DNA of 64,000 bases from DATGZX01 sp035296965 (GTDB lineage: Bacteria > Planctomycetota > Planctomycetia > Gemmatales > Gemmataceae). Position numbers and translations under genes: made by a program. Positions within the stretch are counted from its first letter, which is position 1, and each line of letters starts with the position of its first letter. The stretch lies in assembly GCA_035296965.1 (NCBI GenBank), contig DATGZX010000175.1:1-64000 (forward strand), in the 5' to 3' direction. The notes under the pieces are model-generated. The model searched no databases. It was not told the DNA's origin and worked only from the letters and a program-made list of their open reading frames with translations. This document shows positions 17,756 to 27,094 of this stretch, one piece after another.

Positions 17756-19699
17756 TCACGGCTTAGTGATCAACATCAGCTCCTTATCCAGTTCGCGGAT
17801 CCGTGTGCCTTTTTGGGCGATCACTTGTTGGGCCTTGGCGATTTCCTCTCCCTTCGCGGCGTAGCGGGTTAGCAAGATCGTCATTTCGTCTTCCTTCTGG
17901 GAAATAAGCGCTTCGAGATCGGCGGTTTTCAGCTGTGCATCGCGCAGAAGCTGTCCGGGGGGCGCTTTCCTCAAGAAATCGATCCTCCCTAGCTGACTCA
18001 GGTATTTGTCGTCTAAAGTGTGACTCCAGGACTGCAAGGCCTTCAATGGGCCCCAGGAGGGGTTGACAGCGGTCTGGCCGATTTCGCCCAACTGTTGCTC
18101 CTTGTACTGTGCATGGGCCTCCTTGACGTCTCGAATAGCCAGCGCCAGTGTATCGATGCACTCGCGCTGTTCGCTAAGCGCATGCATCAGACGCTCTTGT
18201 GCGGCGCTGCGGGCCTCCTCGCAGGCCGCTTTCTCTTCGAGGCGGACCGTCATCCAGGCACCCAGGACGATGGCCACCGAGTGAGCCGCGCTCGCCTCGG
18301 TGAATCCCGCTGGCACGGCGGTGTCTTCGAGATACGAGGAATCACTGCCGACGCTGAGATACACCGTGCTCTGTTCATTGAACGTGACCTTTTCCCAGCC
18401 CTGGTGCAGAGTGTAGTACGTGATCTTGTGCGGCCGATAGACTTCTTCATTCTTGGCTTTTCCGAAGGTTACGCCCGATGCATTCTCCAAACGATGCAAG
18501 GCACGCTCGGTGGCATCGTCGCTGCTGCTGCGGAAACCAATCGCGAACAGCGTGAAGCCGCGCCCACCGGCCTTTACCTTTGTTGGCTCGCTTTCATCAA
18601 TATCGTATTTGATTTCAGAGTCTGTGCCGGTCTCGTTGAGGCTCACGATCAAGGGCTTCAAGTAGGCTGCCAACTGTGCCTCCGCGCGCGCATTCGTCTG
18701 CGCTTTGAGATCCTCCAGCGATAGAGCCTGGTGGGGTTCGAGCATTCTTTCCATCAAGCCGGCCGTATCGAGCAAGGGGATGAGATCCTTGTGCTCCGCA
18801 CGCACGACGCGCTCGATACGGGTCGAGACGTTGCGAGAAACGCGGTTGCGGTCGTTCTGGAAAATGGGCGACTGGTTCGTCAGTTGCTCGGAGGTCAAAG
18901 AACTCGTCACCGTAATCGACAGATCCTTGTCCCCCTTGATCTCCACGCTTCCGGAATAGGTTTGTTTACCCAGGTAGGTGTAGTAAAAGACGAACTCCAC
19001 ACGGTCGCGGGCAGCATCGTGGAGGAACTGGGCCAGATGTTCGGGAGTGAACTTCACGGAAAACGCAAGGTCGTCGCGGACGCCGCTCAGACCGCCGCTT
19101 TCGTAGCTGCCCAGAACCTCCTTGGTGCTCGTGTTGCGACAGAGAACGATCATGTGCTCCAAAGGCCAGGGGTCGACTGTGACCTTGTCGGCAGCCGTGG
19201 CTGCATGGATGGCATTGTCGTGGTCTTGCAGCAAGACGGCAGTGCGGCACTGGGCCCGGAACTCGGGTGTGCTCAACCGGACAAGGAAATAGAGATAAAG
19301 GGAACCATCGGTGGCGGACTCATCGTCGATGGCATGCACAATCCGCGGGTAGCCCACGCGGACGGGCCGCGGACTCTCCACAAGAACCAGTAGCGGCCGA
19401 TGATAGTAACGCCCGGGGATTCTCACCCTGGAGTTTTGGTCCTCGGGGTAAATCTGCACGGTACGCAGTTCCGCGGAGATGCCATCGATGTTCCTGGTGA
19501 AAGGCACCCAGGCCGCCGCCATGCTCGAGGGGAGGTTGTCCCGGTGGCTGAACTTCGAATCAATCTTCGGAGTTGCCACCTCGTTTTGCTCGTCTGCCAT
19601 GGTGGCTCGTGAGCAGAAGAGTGCCGCGCATAAGGCGAAGGGCAGCAAAAAAGAATATGCCCGGTTAGACTCTTGGTTAGCCGTATGGAGGATGAACAT
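17756..19699 (-). CDS. Secreted hypothetical protein with C-terminal coiled coil (647 aa)
   Basis: A signal peptide is visible (hydrophobic core FLLPFALCAALFC, residues about 18-30, cleavage near residue 34). The first two thirds look like beta-rich globular sequence (RTVQIYPEDQNSRVRIPGRY). The last 180 residues are helical with coiled-coil character (ACEEARSAAQERLMHALSEQ; LEALISQKEDEMTILLTRYA). AAGGAG precedes the ATG by seven bases. A smaller coiled-coil gene lies 95 bases upstream in the same direction, so they may form an operon and interact. I do not recognise the family. Confidence 0.75.
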   Translation of the reverse strand: MFILHTANQESNRAYSFLLPFALCAALFCSRATMADEQNEVATPKIDSKFSHRDNLPSSMAAAWVPFTRNIDGISAELRTVQIYPEDQNSRVRIPGRYYHRPLLVLVESPRPVRVGYPRIVHAIDDESATDGSLYLYFLVRLSTPEFRAQCRTAVLLQDHDNAIHAATAADKVTVDPWPLEHMIVLCRNTSTKEVLGSYESGGLSGVRDDLAFSVKFTPEHLAQFLHDAARDRVEFVFYYTYLGKQTYSGSVEIKGDKDLSITVTSSLTSEQLTNQSPIFQNDRNRVSRNVSTRIERVVRAEHKDLIPLLDTAGLMERMLEPHQALSLEDLKAQTNARAEAQLAAYLKPLIVSLNETGTDSEIKYDIDESEPTKVKAGGRGFTLFAIGFRSSSDDATERALHRLENASGVTFGKAKNEEVYRPHKITYYTLHQGWEKVTFNEQSTVYLSVGSDSSYLEDTAVPAGFTEASAAHSVAIVLGAWMTVRLEEKAACEEARSAAQERLMHALSEQRECIDTLALAIRDVKEAHAQYKEQQLGEIGQTAVNPSWGPLKALQSWSHTLDDKYLSQLGRIDFLRKAPPGQLLRDAQLKTADLEALISQKEDEMTILLTRYAAKGEEIAKAQQVIAQKGTRIRELDKELMLITKP

Positions 19700-19794
19700 G
19701 GTTGAACTCCTTCCTTGGCGTGAGAAATTCGTTGGGCGTCGGCACCCGCGCTTGCTATTTGTCTCATACGCCCAGTGCGCTGTCCCACTGCCCG

Positions 19795-20496
19795 CTACTG
19801 CGGCAGCTTGGTCACTGCCTTGGCGGCGTTGATGGCCATGTCAAGGACGTATTTCTGCTGGTCGTTGAGCTGCTGCCGTGTCTGCTCCAGTTGGTCAGAG
19901 GCGCGTTTGACGGCCTCCTCCAGCCGGGCTTTGGTCTTGGTTAGCGTTTCCTTGGCGGCGCTGGTGGAGCAAGTCTGCATTTCGCGGATAGCGGCATTGT
20001 GTGCGGCCAGCGCCTCGCTGATGTGCGTCGATATCTTGGTCAACCGGTCCCGGCTGGCAGCGTCCAATTTCTCGGCAGCCGCATCTATCTCCACACGGAG
20101 CTGATTGGTTTGCTCGGCAAGGTGCGTGAGCCGCGTCTGCGCCAGAGTGGCATCCTGCGTGAGTTCGCGCTCACGACGCGCTGCCCGCTCCTCCTTTTGC
20201 TTCAGGATCTTCTCCAACTCACCCGGTGTGAAGATCGGTTCCTGGTGCGTGCCGGATTGCGTTTTCGGCACACCCGTCCTTTGCGAACTGGGACTCGACT
20301 CCGCTGGACCTGACTGCTGTGCGTGGACAGGGCAGACGGTAGGGCCTGACGGTCCGTGCGGTGGCACGATCGTCGGACTCGCACTGCCACATAGAGGGAT
20401 AACCAGAAGCAAGAGCGGGGCCAGCCATGGGCTCATCGTCGCCGTGCTGCCCCGCTGATGTTCGGAATTGCTCAAGATTATGTGCAGTGTGAGCAT
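19795..20496 (-). CDS. Exported coiled-coil protein (233 aa)
   Basis: After a long N-terminal region there is a hydrophobic signal segment (WLAPLLLLVIPLCGSAS, residues about 24-40), a Pro/Ser-rich linker, then 140 residues of heptad-like helix (ILKQKEERAARRERELTQD; KARLEEAVKRASDQLEQTRQ). The start at 20496 has GGAGG seven bases upstream; the ATG at 20436 would give a more standard signal peptide but has no ribosome-binding site. It is upstream of, and probably co-transcribed with, the 647-aa coiled-coil protein. Function is unknown; a periplasmic structural role is a guess. Confidence 0.7.
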   Translation of the reverse strand: MLTLHIILSNSEHQRGSTATMSPWLAPLLLLVIPLCGSASPTIVPPHGPSGPTVCPVHAQQSGPAESSPSSQRTGVPKTQSGTHQEPIFTPGELEKILKQKEERAARRERELTQDATLAQTRLTHLAEQTNQLRVEIDAAAEKLDAASRDRLTKISTHISEALAAHNAAIREMQTCSTSAAKETLTKTKARLEEAVKRASDQLEQTRQQLNDQQKYVLDMAINAAKAVTKLPQ

Positions 20497-20896
20497 GACC
20501 GATCCTCCATGACTTGAGTCCTCGTCCTTGCGCTAAGGATGCGTCTTTCATCAAAGCAAAGTTCATGCCAGGCGCATGCTTAATGGCATTCCTGGTCAGC
20601 GGTCGCGTTTCGTGTCGGCGGTTGGTAAATCCTGCAAAATAGAGAAGGTCGCTGAGCGGGTCACTGTGCGATGCAGCACACGGGTGGCGCGCAAGGACGC
20701 ACTGGCCGCGCGCACCCAAGCCTCGAGACAATTGCTGCCAGCGCCACAAGCATTCCGCAGATTACCTGTTCCTTCACGTCGATTGGAGGGATCCCCTATG
20801 GTCAATGGATTGAGCCACGCTCGGGCTCGCTTTTCAGGAATCTCGGTCTTTGCCTGTACTCGCCAATTGACCTAGAGTTTTCTTGTTGAGTCCGGG
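20497..20896. other. Divergent intergenic region
   Basis: 400 bases between two divergently transcribed genes. The short frames inside lack ribosome-binding sites and recognisable domains. I see no strong repeat. It should hold promoters for both directions. Confidence 0.5.
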
Positions 20897-22894
20897 ATGC
20901 GCTTGGGGGTGCACTCATTGTCCAGCATGAATTGTATCGCTCAGGAAACACAAGCTGACGCGGTCGCCGCGGATCGCCCAGACGACATCTTGGCGTCGAT
21001 TCTCGATAACCCTCATCTGCCGACGCCGCCGGCGCTTGCGCTGCGCGTCGCGGAGAGTGCCAGCCGGCCGGATTGCAAATCGGCCGAGATCGCGCTGCTC
21101 CTGAGCCAGGATCCTGGCCTCTGCGGCAAAGTACTCAAAACAGTTAATTCCAGTTTGTTCGGGCTTTCCAAGCCCGTGTCCACGTTGGAACGGGCGATCC
21201 TGGTGCTTGGGCTGGGGCCGCTACGTTCGCTAGTGCTGGCGCTCGCCTTGCCGGCGATCCAGACACGCGCCGTCGATAGCGGCATTTGGAATTACTGGCA
21301 GGAATCGCTGGCAGGAGCCGTGATCGCTCGAGCGCTTGCCAAGCGGCTCAAGCGGCCGGAGCCGGAAGACTACTTCATCGCCGGCCTGCTGCGCGACGTG
21401 GGCAAGGTCGTGCTGGCACAGGTTTTCCCGGACGAGTATCGAGCGCTCAGCGAGGCGGGCCGGGAGCGCTTTGATCTGGCGCTCTGCGAGCTGGAAGAAT
21501 CGAAGTTTGGCGTTCATCACGCCGAGGTTAGCGCCGTGGTCCTCGAATCTTGGCGTCTGCCTCCCGAAATCGTGCTGCTCGCTCGTTACCATCACCATCC
21601 CGAAGCCGCGCCTCCATCGGCAGACAAGACCAATGATCAGGTATGGTTGATAGCGCTGGCTTCCCAATTGGCTCGCGTTGAGACCGTGGCGCTCTACCCA
21701 AACGCCATGCGCTCCCTGCTCGAGTTAGCGCAAACGCGTTTAGGCATGGACCGGTCGGCTCTCAGCGAGTTGCTCGAGGCAGTGACGCCAAGCATCGCCG
21801 AAATGGCCGGCGTGCTCGAGGTCGACATCGGCCAGTGCGCCAACCTGGGCGCCGTTCTTACGGCAGCGGCGGAAGCACTCGTCAAGCTGTCCATTGAGAA
21901 TGCCAAGTCCGCCTTGCCGCCGGCCTCGGCGCCTGCGCGCGCCTCTGGCGTTGCCTCCCACGAGTCTTGGGCGTCCACGTCGGGCACGTCCTCGACAAAG
22001 TGCTCATTCCGATCAACCAGTGATACCGGCGACGGCGCCAGCGCGATGACCGAGTTTGACGCCAGCTATTTCGAGCAGTTGCTGGAAGGCGGACGGCTAC
22101 ACAATTACGAGATTCGCGAAGTCCTCGGCCGGGGCGGCATGGGCATTGTCTTCAAGGCCTTCGATCCGCAATTGGCACGATTCGTGGCCATCAAGATGCT
22201 CCTGCCGCAGCTCGTCGTTCGCTCCGACGCACGCAAACGCTTCGAGCGCGAAGCCCGCAGCGCAGCCGCCATTCAGCATGAAAGCGTCGTGACGATTTAC
22301 TCCGTCAGTGACTTCAACGGCCTACCCTATTTCGTTATGGAATACGTGGAAGGAAGGTCGCTGGAGAGCCATTTGCTGCGGCAGGGCGCACTGCCCTTGG
22401 CGGATGTCGTGCGTTTCGGGCGTCAGATTGCCGCCGGACTGGATGCTGCCCATTGCCGGCGCGTCGTCCATCGCGATATAAAGCCGGCCAACATCCTGGT
22501 CGAGGATCGATTGCGTTTGGCCAAGCTTTGCGACTTCGGCCTGGCTCGTGCCGGATACGACGCTGGTCCCGCGCAACAAGGCCTGATCCTCGGCACACCG
22601 CTCTTCATGGCACCGGAACAGTTTGACGGAGAAGCGGTCAGTGAACCCGCCGACTTGTTCAGTCTCGGCAGCGTGCTCTATACGATGTGCACCTCGAAGC
22701 CGCCATTTGAGGGCGAGTCATTCCACCAATTGAGGCGGCAAGTTCGGGAGACCGGTCCCGTTCCCGTGCGCAGCCTGCGCCCGGAAGTCCCTCCCTGGCT
22801 GGAACAATTGATCGCCAAGCTCCATGCCAAACAGCCGCAGGCTCGCTGCGCCTCCGCCGCGGAGGTCCTGCAGCTCTTTGAGCGGCATTCCTAA
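20897..22894 (+). CDS. HDOD domain - Ser/Thr protein kinase fusion
   Basis: 665 aa. Residues about 35-240 form an HDOD domain (HLPTPPALALRVAE; LLSQDPGLCGKVLKTVNSSL; FIAGLLRDVGKVVLAQVF). A Ser/Ala-rich linker of about 60 residues leads to a complete Hanks-type kinase (about 400-660): glycine loop GRGGMG near 411, Lys in VAIKMLL near 431, VVHRDIKPANIL near 524, DFG near 544 and GTPLFMAPEQ. No membrane segment is present, so it is cytoplasmic. The kinase looks active. HDOD proteins act in signalling, so the fusion may link such a signal to phosphorylation. The start is uncertain; an in-frame ATG lies at 20930. Confidence 0.9.
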   Translation: MRLGVHSLSSMNCIAQETQADAVAADRPDDILASILDNPHLPTPPALALRVAESASRPDCKSAEIALLLSQDPGLCGKVLKTVNSSLFGLSKPVSTLERAILVLGLGPLRSLVLALALPAIQTRAVDSGIWNYWQESLAGAVIARALAKRLKRPEPEDYFIAGLLRDVGKVVLAQVFPDEYRALSEAGRERFDLALCELEESKFGVHHAEVSAVVLESWRLPPEIVLLARYHHHPEAAPPSADKTNDQVWLIALASQLARVETVALYPNAMRSLLELAQTRLGMDRSALSELLEAVTPSIAEMAGVLEVDIGQCANLGAVLTAAAEALVKLSIENAKSALPPASAPARASGVASHESWASTSGTSSTKCSFRSTSDTGDGASAMTEFDASYFEQLLEGGRLHNYEIREVLGRGGMGIVFKAFDPQLARFVAIKMLLPQLVVRSDARKRFEREARSAAAIQHESVVTIYSVSDFNGLPYFVMEYVEGRSLESHLLRQGALPLADVVRFGRQIAAGLDAAHCRRVVHRDIKPANILVEDRLRLAKLCDFGLARAGYDAGPAQQGLILGTPLFMAPEQFDGEAVSEPADLFSLGSVLYTMCTSKPPFEGESFHQLRRQVRETGPVPVRSLRPEVPPWLEQLIAKLHAKQPQARCASAAEVLQLFERHS

Positions 22895-23072
22895 CGTTTT
22901 GGTCAAACGTGGTTTTTTTGTTGACCTGGCACCCTCGCGCGCGCGACGATTACTCGGCTGCCCGCTTGAGCAGAATGACGATCTGTGAGCGGCAGCGGCG
23001 GGATGCAGATCTGAGAAGAACCGGGTAGTCCGTGGACTGCTTTGCAAATCACCCTAAAGGAAAGGAATGTTT

Positions 23073-23861
23073 ATGCGCCCGACTCGCTTGTTCGCGAACC
23101 TTGTCATGGTGCTCTCGCTGCCATCTCTTGCCCTGGCCGACCAGGCCGATCAAGCCGCCGCCAGTTATAAACAAGGGATGGAGGCGCTTGGCAACAACAA
23201 GTTGGATGACGCCATCAAGCTCTTTACCAAGGCCATCGATGCCGATCCGAAGCACGTGGCCAGCTACATCGGTCGAGGCCGGGCCTACTATGACAAGAAG
23301 GAATTCGACAAATCGATTGCCGACTGCGACCAAGCCATCAGCCTCGACCCGATGAACGCCGGGGCCTTCTACTACCGCGGCAGGGACTACCAGTTCAAGG
23401 GCGTCCCCGATCGAGCGATCGAAGACTACAGCAGCGCCATTCGCCTGGATCCCAAGCATGCCCTGGCTCTGGCCAACCGCGGCTACCTGCATCACGAGTT
23501 GAAAAAGGAATACGAGCTAGCCAAGAAGGACTACGAAGAGGCCATGAAGCTCGATCCCAAGATCTCCCAGGTGCACAACAATTTGGCCTGGCTGCTGGCC
23601 ACCTGCCCCGACGCCAAAATTCGCGATGGCAAGACCGCGGTCACCAGCGCGACCAAGGCCTGCGAAATGACCCAATGGAAGTCGCACCTGTTCCTCGACA
23701 CCTTGGCCGCGGCTCAGGCCGAAGCCGGCAATTTCCCTGAAGCGGTAAAGTGGCAGAAAAAGGCCCTCGAAAAGACGGACGAATTCCCAAAGGAAGAGGT
23801 GGAAAAAGCGAAGGACCGGCTCAAGCTGTACCAAGAGGGCAAGCCGTACCGAGCGGAATAA
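23073..23861 (+). CDS. Exported TPR-repeat protein
   Basis: About 262 aa. A signal peptide (LFANLVMVLSLPSLALA) precedes four to five tetratricopeptide units (for example DAIKLFTKAIDADPKHVASY, AGAFYYRGRDYQFKGVPDRA, RAIEDYSSAIRLDPKHALAL) covering residues about 28-170. The C-terminal part (NNLAWLLATCPDAKIRDGKT) is a form of TPR tail very common in planctomycete proteins. It likely acts as a periplasmic scaffold. Two ATGs at 23067 and 23073 both fit the AAAGGAAAGGA site; I use the second. It is 178 bases after the HDOD-kinase gene in the same direction. Confidence 0.85.
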   Translation: MRPTRLFANLVMVLSLPSLALADQADQAAASYKQGMEALGNNKLDDAIKLFTKAIDADPKHVASYIGRGRAYYDKKEFDKSIADCDQAISLDPMNAGAFYYRGRDYQFKGVPDRAIEDYSSAIRLDPKHALALANRGYLHHELKKEYELAKKDYEEAMKLDPKISQVHNNLAWLLATCPDAKIRDGKTAVTSATKACEMTQWKSHLFLDTLAAAQAEAGNFPEAVKWQKKALEKTDEFPKEEVEKAKDRLKLYQEGKPYRAE

Positions 23862-23901
23862 GTGGACCGTAGCTAAATGACCGTGTGCAAATCAGCATAT
23901 G

Positions 23902-23989
23902 CTAGCCCGACGCGTTAGCGAGGTCCTTGCTGACGCGTCGGGCTAGTATAAGTTAGCGAGGTCCTCGCTGACGCGTCGGGCCAGTATAA
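23902..23989. repeat. Palindromic repeat with 38-bp tandem copy
   Basis: Arms 23902-23919 (CTAGCCCGACGCGTTAGC) and 23929-23946 pair with one mismatch. A 38-base unit starting GTTAGCGAGGTCC (23914-23951) is then repeated directly at 23952-23989 with two differences. It lies between the TPR gene and the Rieske gene. The core resembles a dispersed palindrome type seen in planctomycete intergenic regions. Confidence 0.85.
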
Positions 23990-24072
23990 GCGGAATCGTG
24001 CACGGTGATGTAGCTCATGTAGGCGCAGGACGGGATGTATGAGAGGGTACGAGTCCTCAGGCCTTTTTCAGT

Positions 24073-25122
24073 ATGCAAGTCGGCAGTATGGGCATTCTCG
24101 ATCACTGGCACCCTGTGCTGCTGAGCCAACGACTGAGTAGTAAACCAGTTGGCGTGCGCGTCGGCGGACAGTCGCTGGTGCTGTTCCGGGAGCACGACCG
24201 ACAGATCGGCGCTCTGCAGGATATGTGCCCCCACCGGCGGATGCGGCTCAGTGGGGGTCGGGTGGCAAACGGACGCCTGCAATGTCCCTATCACGGTTGG
24301 ACCTTCGATGCCAAGGGCTGTGGCGCAAGCCCGGGAACGCCACGGCTTCAGGCTCAGGTTCCTTGCTACGATGCTTGCGAGGCCTACAACGTTATCTGGG
24401 TCAAAGCCCAGGGGGCCAGCGCCACGCTCCCGGCGTTCGAGGTTGCCGGCTACCAGCACATGTGCACGCTGGAACACCACATGAGGGCACCGCTGGAACT
24501 GGCCCTGGACAACTTTTGCGAAATCGAGCACACCGCTACCGTGCACCAGACCTTCGGTTTCGACCCGGCGCGCATGACGGAAGTAGACGTGCAGGTCGAG
24601 CCCACGGACACCACGGTGCGCGTTCGCAATGGTGGGCCGACCAAGCGCATCGGCTGGGCGATGCGCCAGCTCCTCGGCGTTCGGAGCGGGCACTGGTTTT
24701 ATTCCTACTGGACGACCTATTTTTCCCCGGTTCATCTCGTGATCGACCACTGGTGGGGTAATCCGGCCACCGGGCGCGAAGCGCTGGTGCGCTGGCGTGT
24801 AGTCGTGATGCTGACCCCACTCGACGCGGGCACGACGGCCGTGTGGAGTTTCGCTTACGCCCGCTCGCGCTGGCCCGTTCCATGGGGCGGCCTGCCGCTG
24901 TTTCGTTGGTTAATGCGCCGCCAGCTCGACACCGAGATACGGTTGGACGTCGGCCTGGTCGAGGGCCTGGCGAGCCTGGACACCTCAATCGTGGGAATGA
25001 AACTCGGTCGTTTCGACCGTGTGCTGGGCTTGAACCGCGATCGAATCGACCGGCTGTACCGGGGGACCGCCGGTCTGCAGGCTTCGACCCCACCCGATTG
25101 TGGACCCGATTCGTGCCAATGA
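24073..25122 (+). CDS. Rieske non-heme iron oxygenase, alpha-subunit-like
   Basis: 349 aa. The Rieske [2Fe-2S] domain (residues about 10-110) shows CPHR near 53 and CPYHGW near 73 with the expected C-x-H ... C-x2-H spacing. The catalytic domain has the iron-binding stretch NFCEIEHTATVHQTFG (about 150-165), in which two histidines and an acidic residue would hold mononuclear iron. Family members hydroxylate or demethylate aromatic or sterol-like substrates and need a separate reductase, which is not nearby. No clear ribosome-binding site precedes ATG 24073; the ATG at 24088 is an alternative. Substrate is unknown. Confidence 0.85.
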   Translation: MQVGSMGILDHWHPVLLSQRLSSKPVGVRVGGQSLVLFREHDRQIGALQDMCPHRRMRLSGGRVANGRLQCPYHGWTFDAKGCGASPGTPRLQAQVPCYDACEAYNVIWVKAQGASATLPAFEVAGYQHMCTLEHHMRAPLELALDNFCEIEHTATVHQTFGFDPARMTEVDVQVEPTDTTVRVRNGGPTKRIGWAMRQLLGVRSGHWFYSYWTTYFSPVHLVIDHWWGNPATGREALVRWRVVVMLTPLDAGTTAVWSFAYARSRWPVPWGGLPLFRWLMRRQLDTEIRLDVGLVEGLASLDTSIVGMKLGRFDRVLGLNRDRIDRLYRGTAGLQASTPPDCGPDSCQ

Positions 25123-25255
25123 AATGCAAGGGAACAACGCCGGCGCCGCCTTCAAGAATGGACCGCTCTGCCGTGAAAGGCGAAAAGGCCTGAGACATGA
25201 TTTCGGACTACGACGGTCGAAGGCTTCGAAGCCCCAATCCTCATCTTATCCATCT

Positions 25256-26869
25256 CTATAAAATGACGCACTCTGCCTCGACGTTCTGAGAGACCGTCGT
25301 GGCGAGTTCGACAAGCGCCTCGGCTTCTACCGACTGACGATTCCGGGCCAGGCCTGCCATTTGCGACTTGAGGTCCAGGAAGGCCCGGCTGCATTCCGGA
25401 TCGAACTGGGCGCCCGCCCCGCGATGAATCCGCTCGAACGCTTCCTGGAGCGGAAGACTGGTTCGATAGGGACGATCGCTAGTCATGGCGTCAAACGCGT
25501 CGGCAACCGCCACGATTCGCGCAGCCAGCGGGATCTGTCCCGCGCTCAGGCTATCGGGATAGCCGCGGCCATCCCAGCGCTCGTGATGGTTACGGACGAT
25601 CGGAAGGACTGTCGCGAGCTCGGGGATTGTCGCCAGGATGGCGGCGCCTTTGACAGTGTGCGATTTCATATGCTCGAATTCTTCATGCGAAAGCCGACCT
25701 TCCTTCCGCAACACGCAATCCGAGATGCCGATCTTGCCTATATCGTGCAGGCGGCTGCCGGTATCGATTTGCCGGCGCTCTTGGGCAGGAAGTCCCATTG
25801 CGTCCGCTAGGTGGAGGGCATACTGGGTCACCCGTTCGGCGTGGCCGGCTGTCAACGGATCGCGCAGCTCGATGGTTTGGGCCAATGCGATGACCATGCG
25901 GATAAACCAGCCGCGCTGTTTTGCGATGAAGAAACGGGCGTTTTCGATGCTCCCGGCGATGCTTGCCGCGATTGCGTCTGCCAGGTGCAGATCTACGACG
26001 TCGAACGGTTTGTCTTTCACGCCGCGGTCAAAATGCAAGATGCCCAGGCGTCTCTCCGGCGAGCGCAGCAGGGCGCACAGCACGGAGCGCATGCCGCTCT
26101 CGGGAACGCTATCCCCACCTCGAAGATCATCACGAATATCGAGGCTGAGCAAGGACTCGCCACGGGCCAGGCAGCGCTGGGCGAGGCTCTTGCTGAACCG
26201 CCGCGTTGTAGATTTGGTGCCGGAATCCGGCGTCGTCGCCTGCAGGGTGAGTTCACCCGACTGTTCATCCAGAAGCACGAGTGCGCCTCGACTAGCCTTG
26301 AGCGTGCGCACTGCGTCGTCGAGACTCCTTTGCAGGAATGCGTCCATCGAATTGTCCCGATGGAGTTCGTGCCCCGTCCGAAGCAACCCCAGGAGCTGGG
26401 TACTGCTGCAAGAATGCCGCGCCATGTCGCGTGCGGCCACCTCAAAAGATTCTTCCCAGCTATGCCGCGCGGTGGCTTCGACTTGCAGGGTTCCGCAGAA
26501 GCTCTCTAAGGTATCTGTTTCTGCGCGCTCGATGTGTGCGACCCTGAGTTCCAGGTTGCCGATGCGGAGCATATCCCCTTGCTGGATCTGTCGTTCTTCC
26601 GGACCGAGAGTTGAGTCGTTCAGCGCCGATCCGTTGGTGCTGTGCAGGTCGCGGACGAACCAGCCCTGTGGTTCCCTGCACACCAACTCTGCGTGGCAGC
26701 GGCTGACCGAACTGTCCTCCAGGCGCACCTCCGACTGCGGTTCCCGGCCGATGCGGAGGAGTCCGGTTCCTTGCCAAGTCTGACCTTCGATCTGCTGACT
26801 CACGCCAAGCAGATGAATGCGGCGCGTACTCACGGGCGTATACCTCAACGTGCAAGGGCCTCCCAACAC
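25256..26869 (-). CDS. FHA-GAF-HD-GYP signalling protein
   Basis: 537 aa. An FHA domain (residues about 30-110: LLRIGREPQSEVRLEDSSVS, RCHAELV, HSTNG) would bind phosphothreonine. A GAF domain follows (about 165-330; NSMDAFLQRSLDDAVRTLKA onward). The C-terminal HD-GYP domain (about 335-500) has HDIGK and HHERWDGRGYP, and so all residues expected of a cyclic-di-GMP phosphodiesterase. The combination suggests turnover of c-di-GMP governed by Ser/Thr kinase signalling and a small ligand. An active kinase is encoded a few genes away (HDOD-kinase). It is transcribed alone on the minus strand. Confidence 0.9.
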   Translation of the reverse strand: MLGGPCTLRYTPVSTRRIHLLGVSQQIEGQTWQGTGLLRIGREPQSEVRLEDSSVSRCHAELVCREPQGWFVRDLHSTNGSALNDSTLGPEERQIQQGDMLRIGNLELRVAHIERAETDTLESFCGTLQVEATARHSWEESFEVAARDMARHSCSSTQLLGLLRTGHELHRDNSMDAFLQRSLDDAVRTLKASRGALVLLDEQSGELTLQATTPDSGTKSTTRRFSKSLAQRCLARGESLLSLDIRDDLRGGDSVPESGMRSVLCALLRSPERRLGILHFDRGVKDKPFDVVDLHLADAIAASIAGSIENARFFIAKQRGWFIRMVIALAQTIELRDPLTAGHAERVTQYALHLADAMGLPAQERRQIDTGSRLHDIGKIGISDCVLRKEGRLSHEEFEHMKSHTVKGAAILATIPELATVLPIVRNHHERWDGRGYPDSLSAGQIPLAARIVAVADAFDAMTSDRPYRTSLPLQEAFERIHRGAGAQFDPECSRAFLDLKSQMAGLARNRQSVEAEALVELATTVSQNVEAECVIL

Positions 26870-27094
26870 TAACTTAGCTCACGGAAAACCACCGTGCCGC
26901 GAATTTTCGGGTAGTGGTACAGTTTGAAGAAAACTTCTCTGGGATAAGCGGATGCTTATGCATTTGGATCCTGGGAGCGCTTGGGACAAATTTGGCTCGT
27001 GTCAGCCCGGCGTATTGGCTAAACTGAGGCAAGAGAACGCAAGTCAGTAAAGTGAGCGTCGGCCGGGACGAGTCAATTGCAGGAAGGTGCCGCC

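Noticed and set aside
17385..17759. 124-codon minus-strand frame
   Set aside because: It is opposite the alpha-amylase tail and runs through the inverted repeat; the plus-strand reading is the meaningful one.
25638..26783. 381-codon open frame opposite the FHA-GAF-HD-GYP gene
   Set aside because: Ser/Arg-rich shadow of a well-supported gene.
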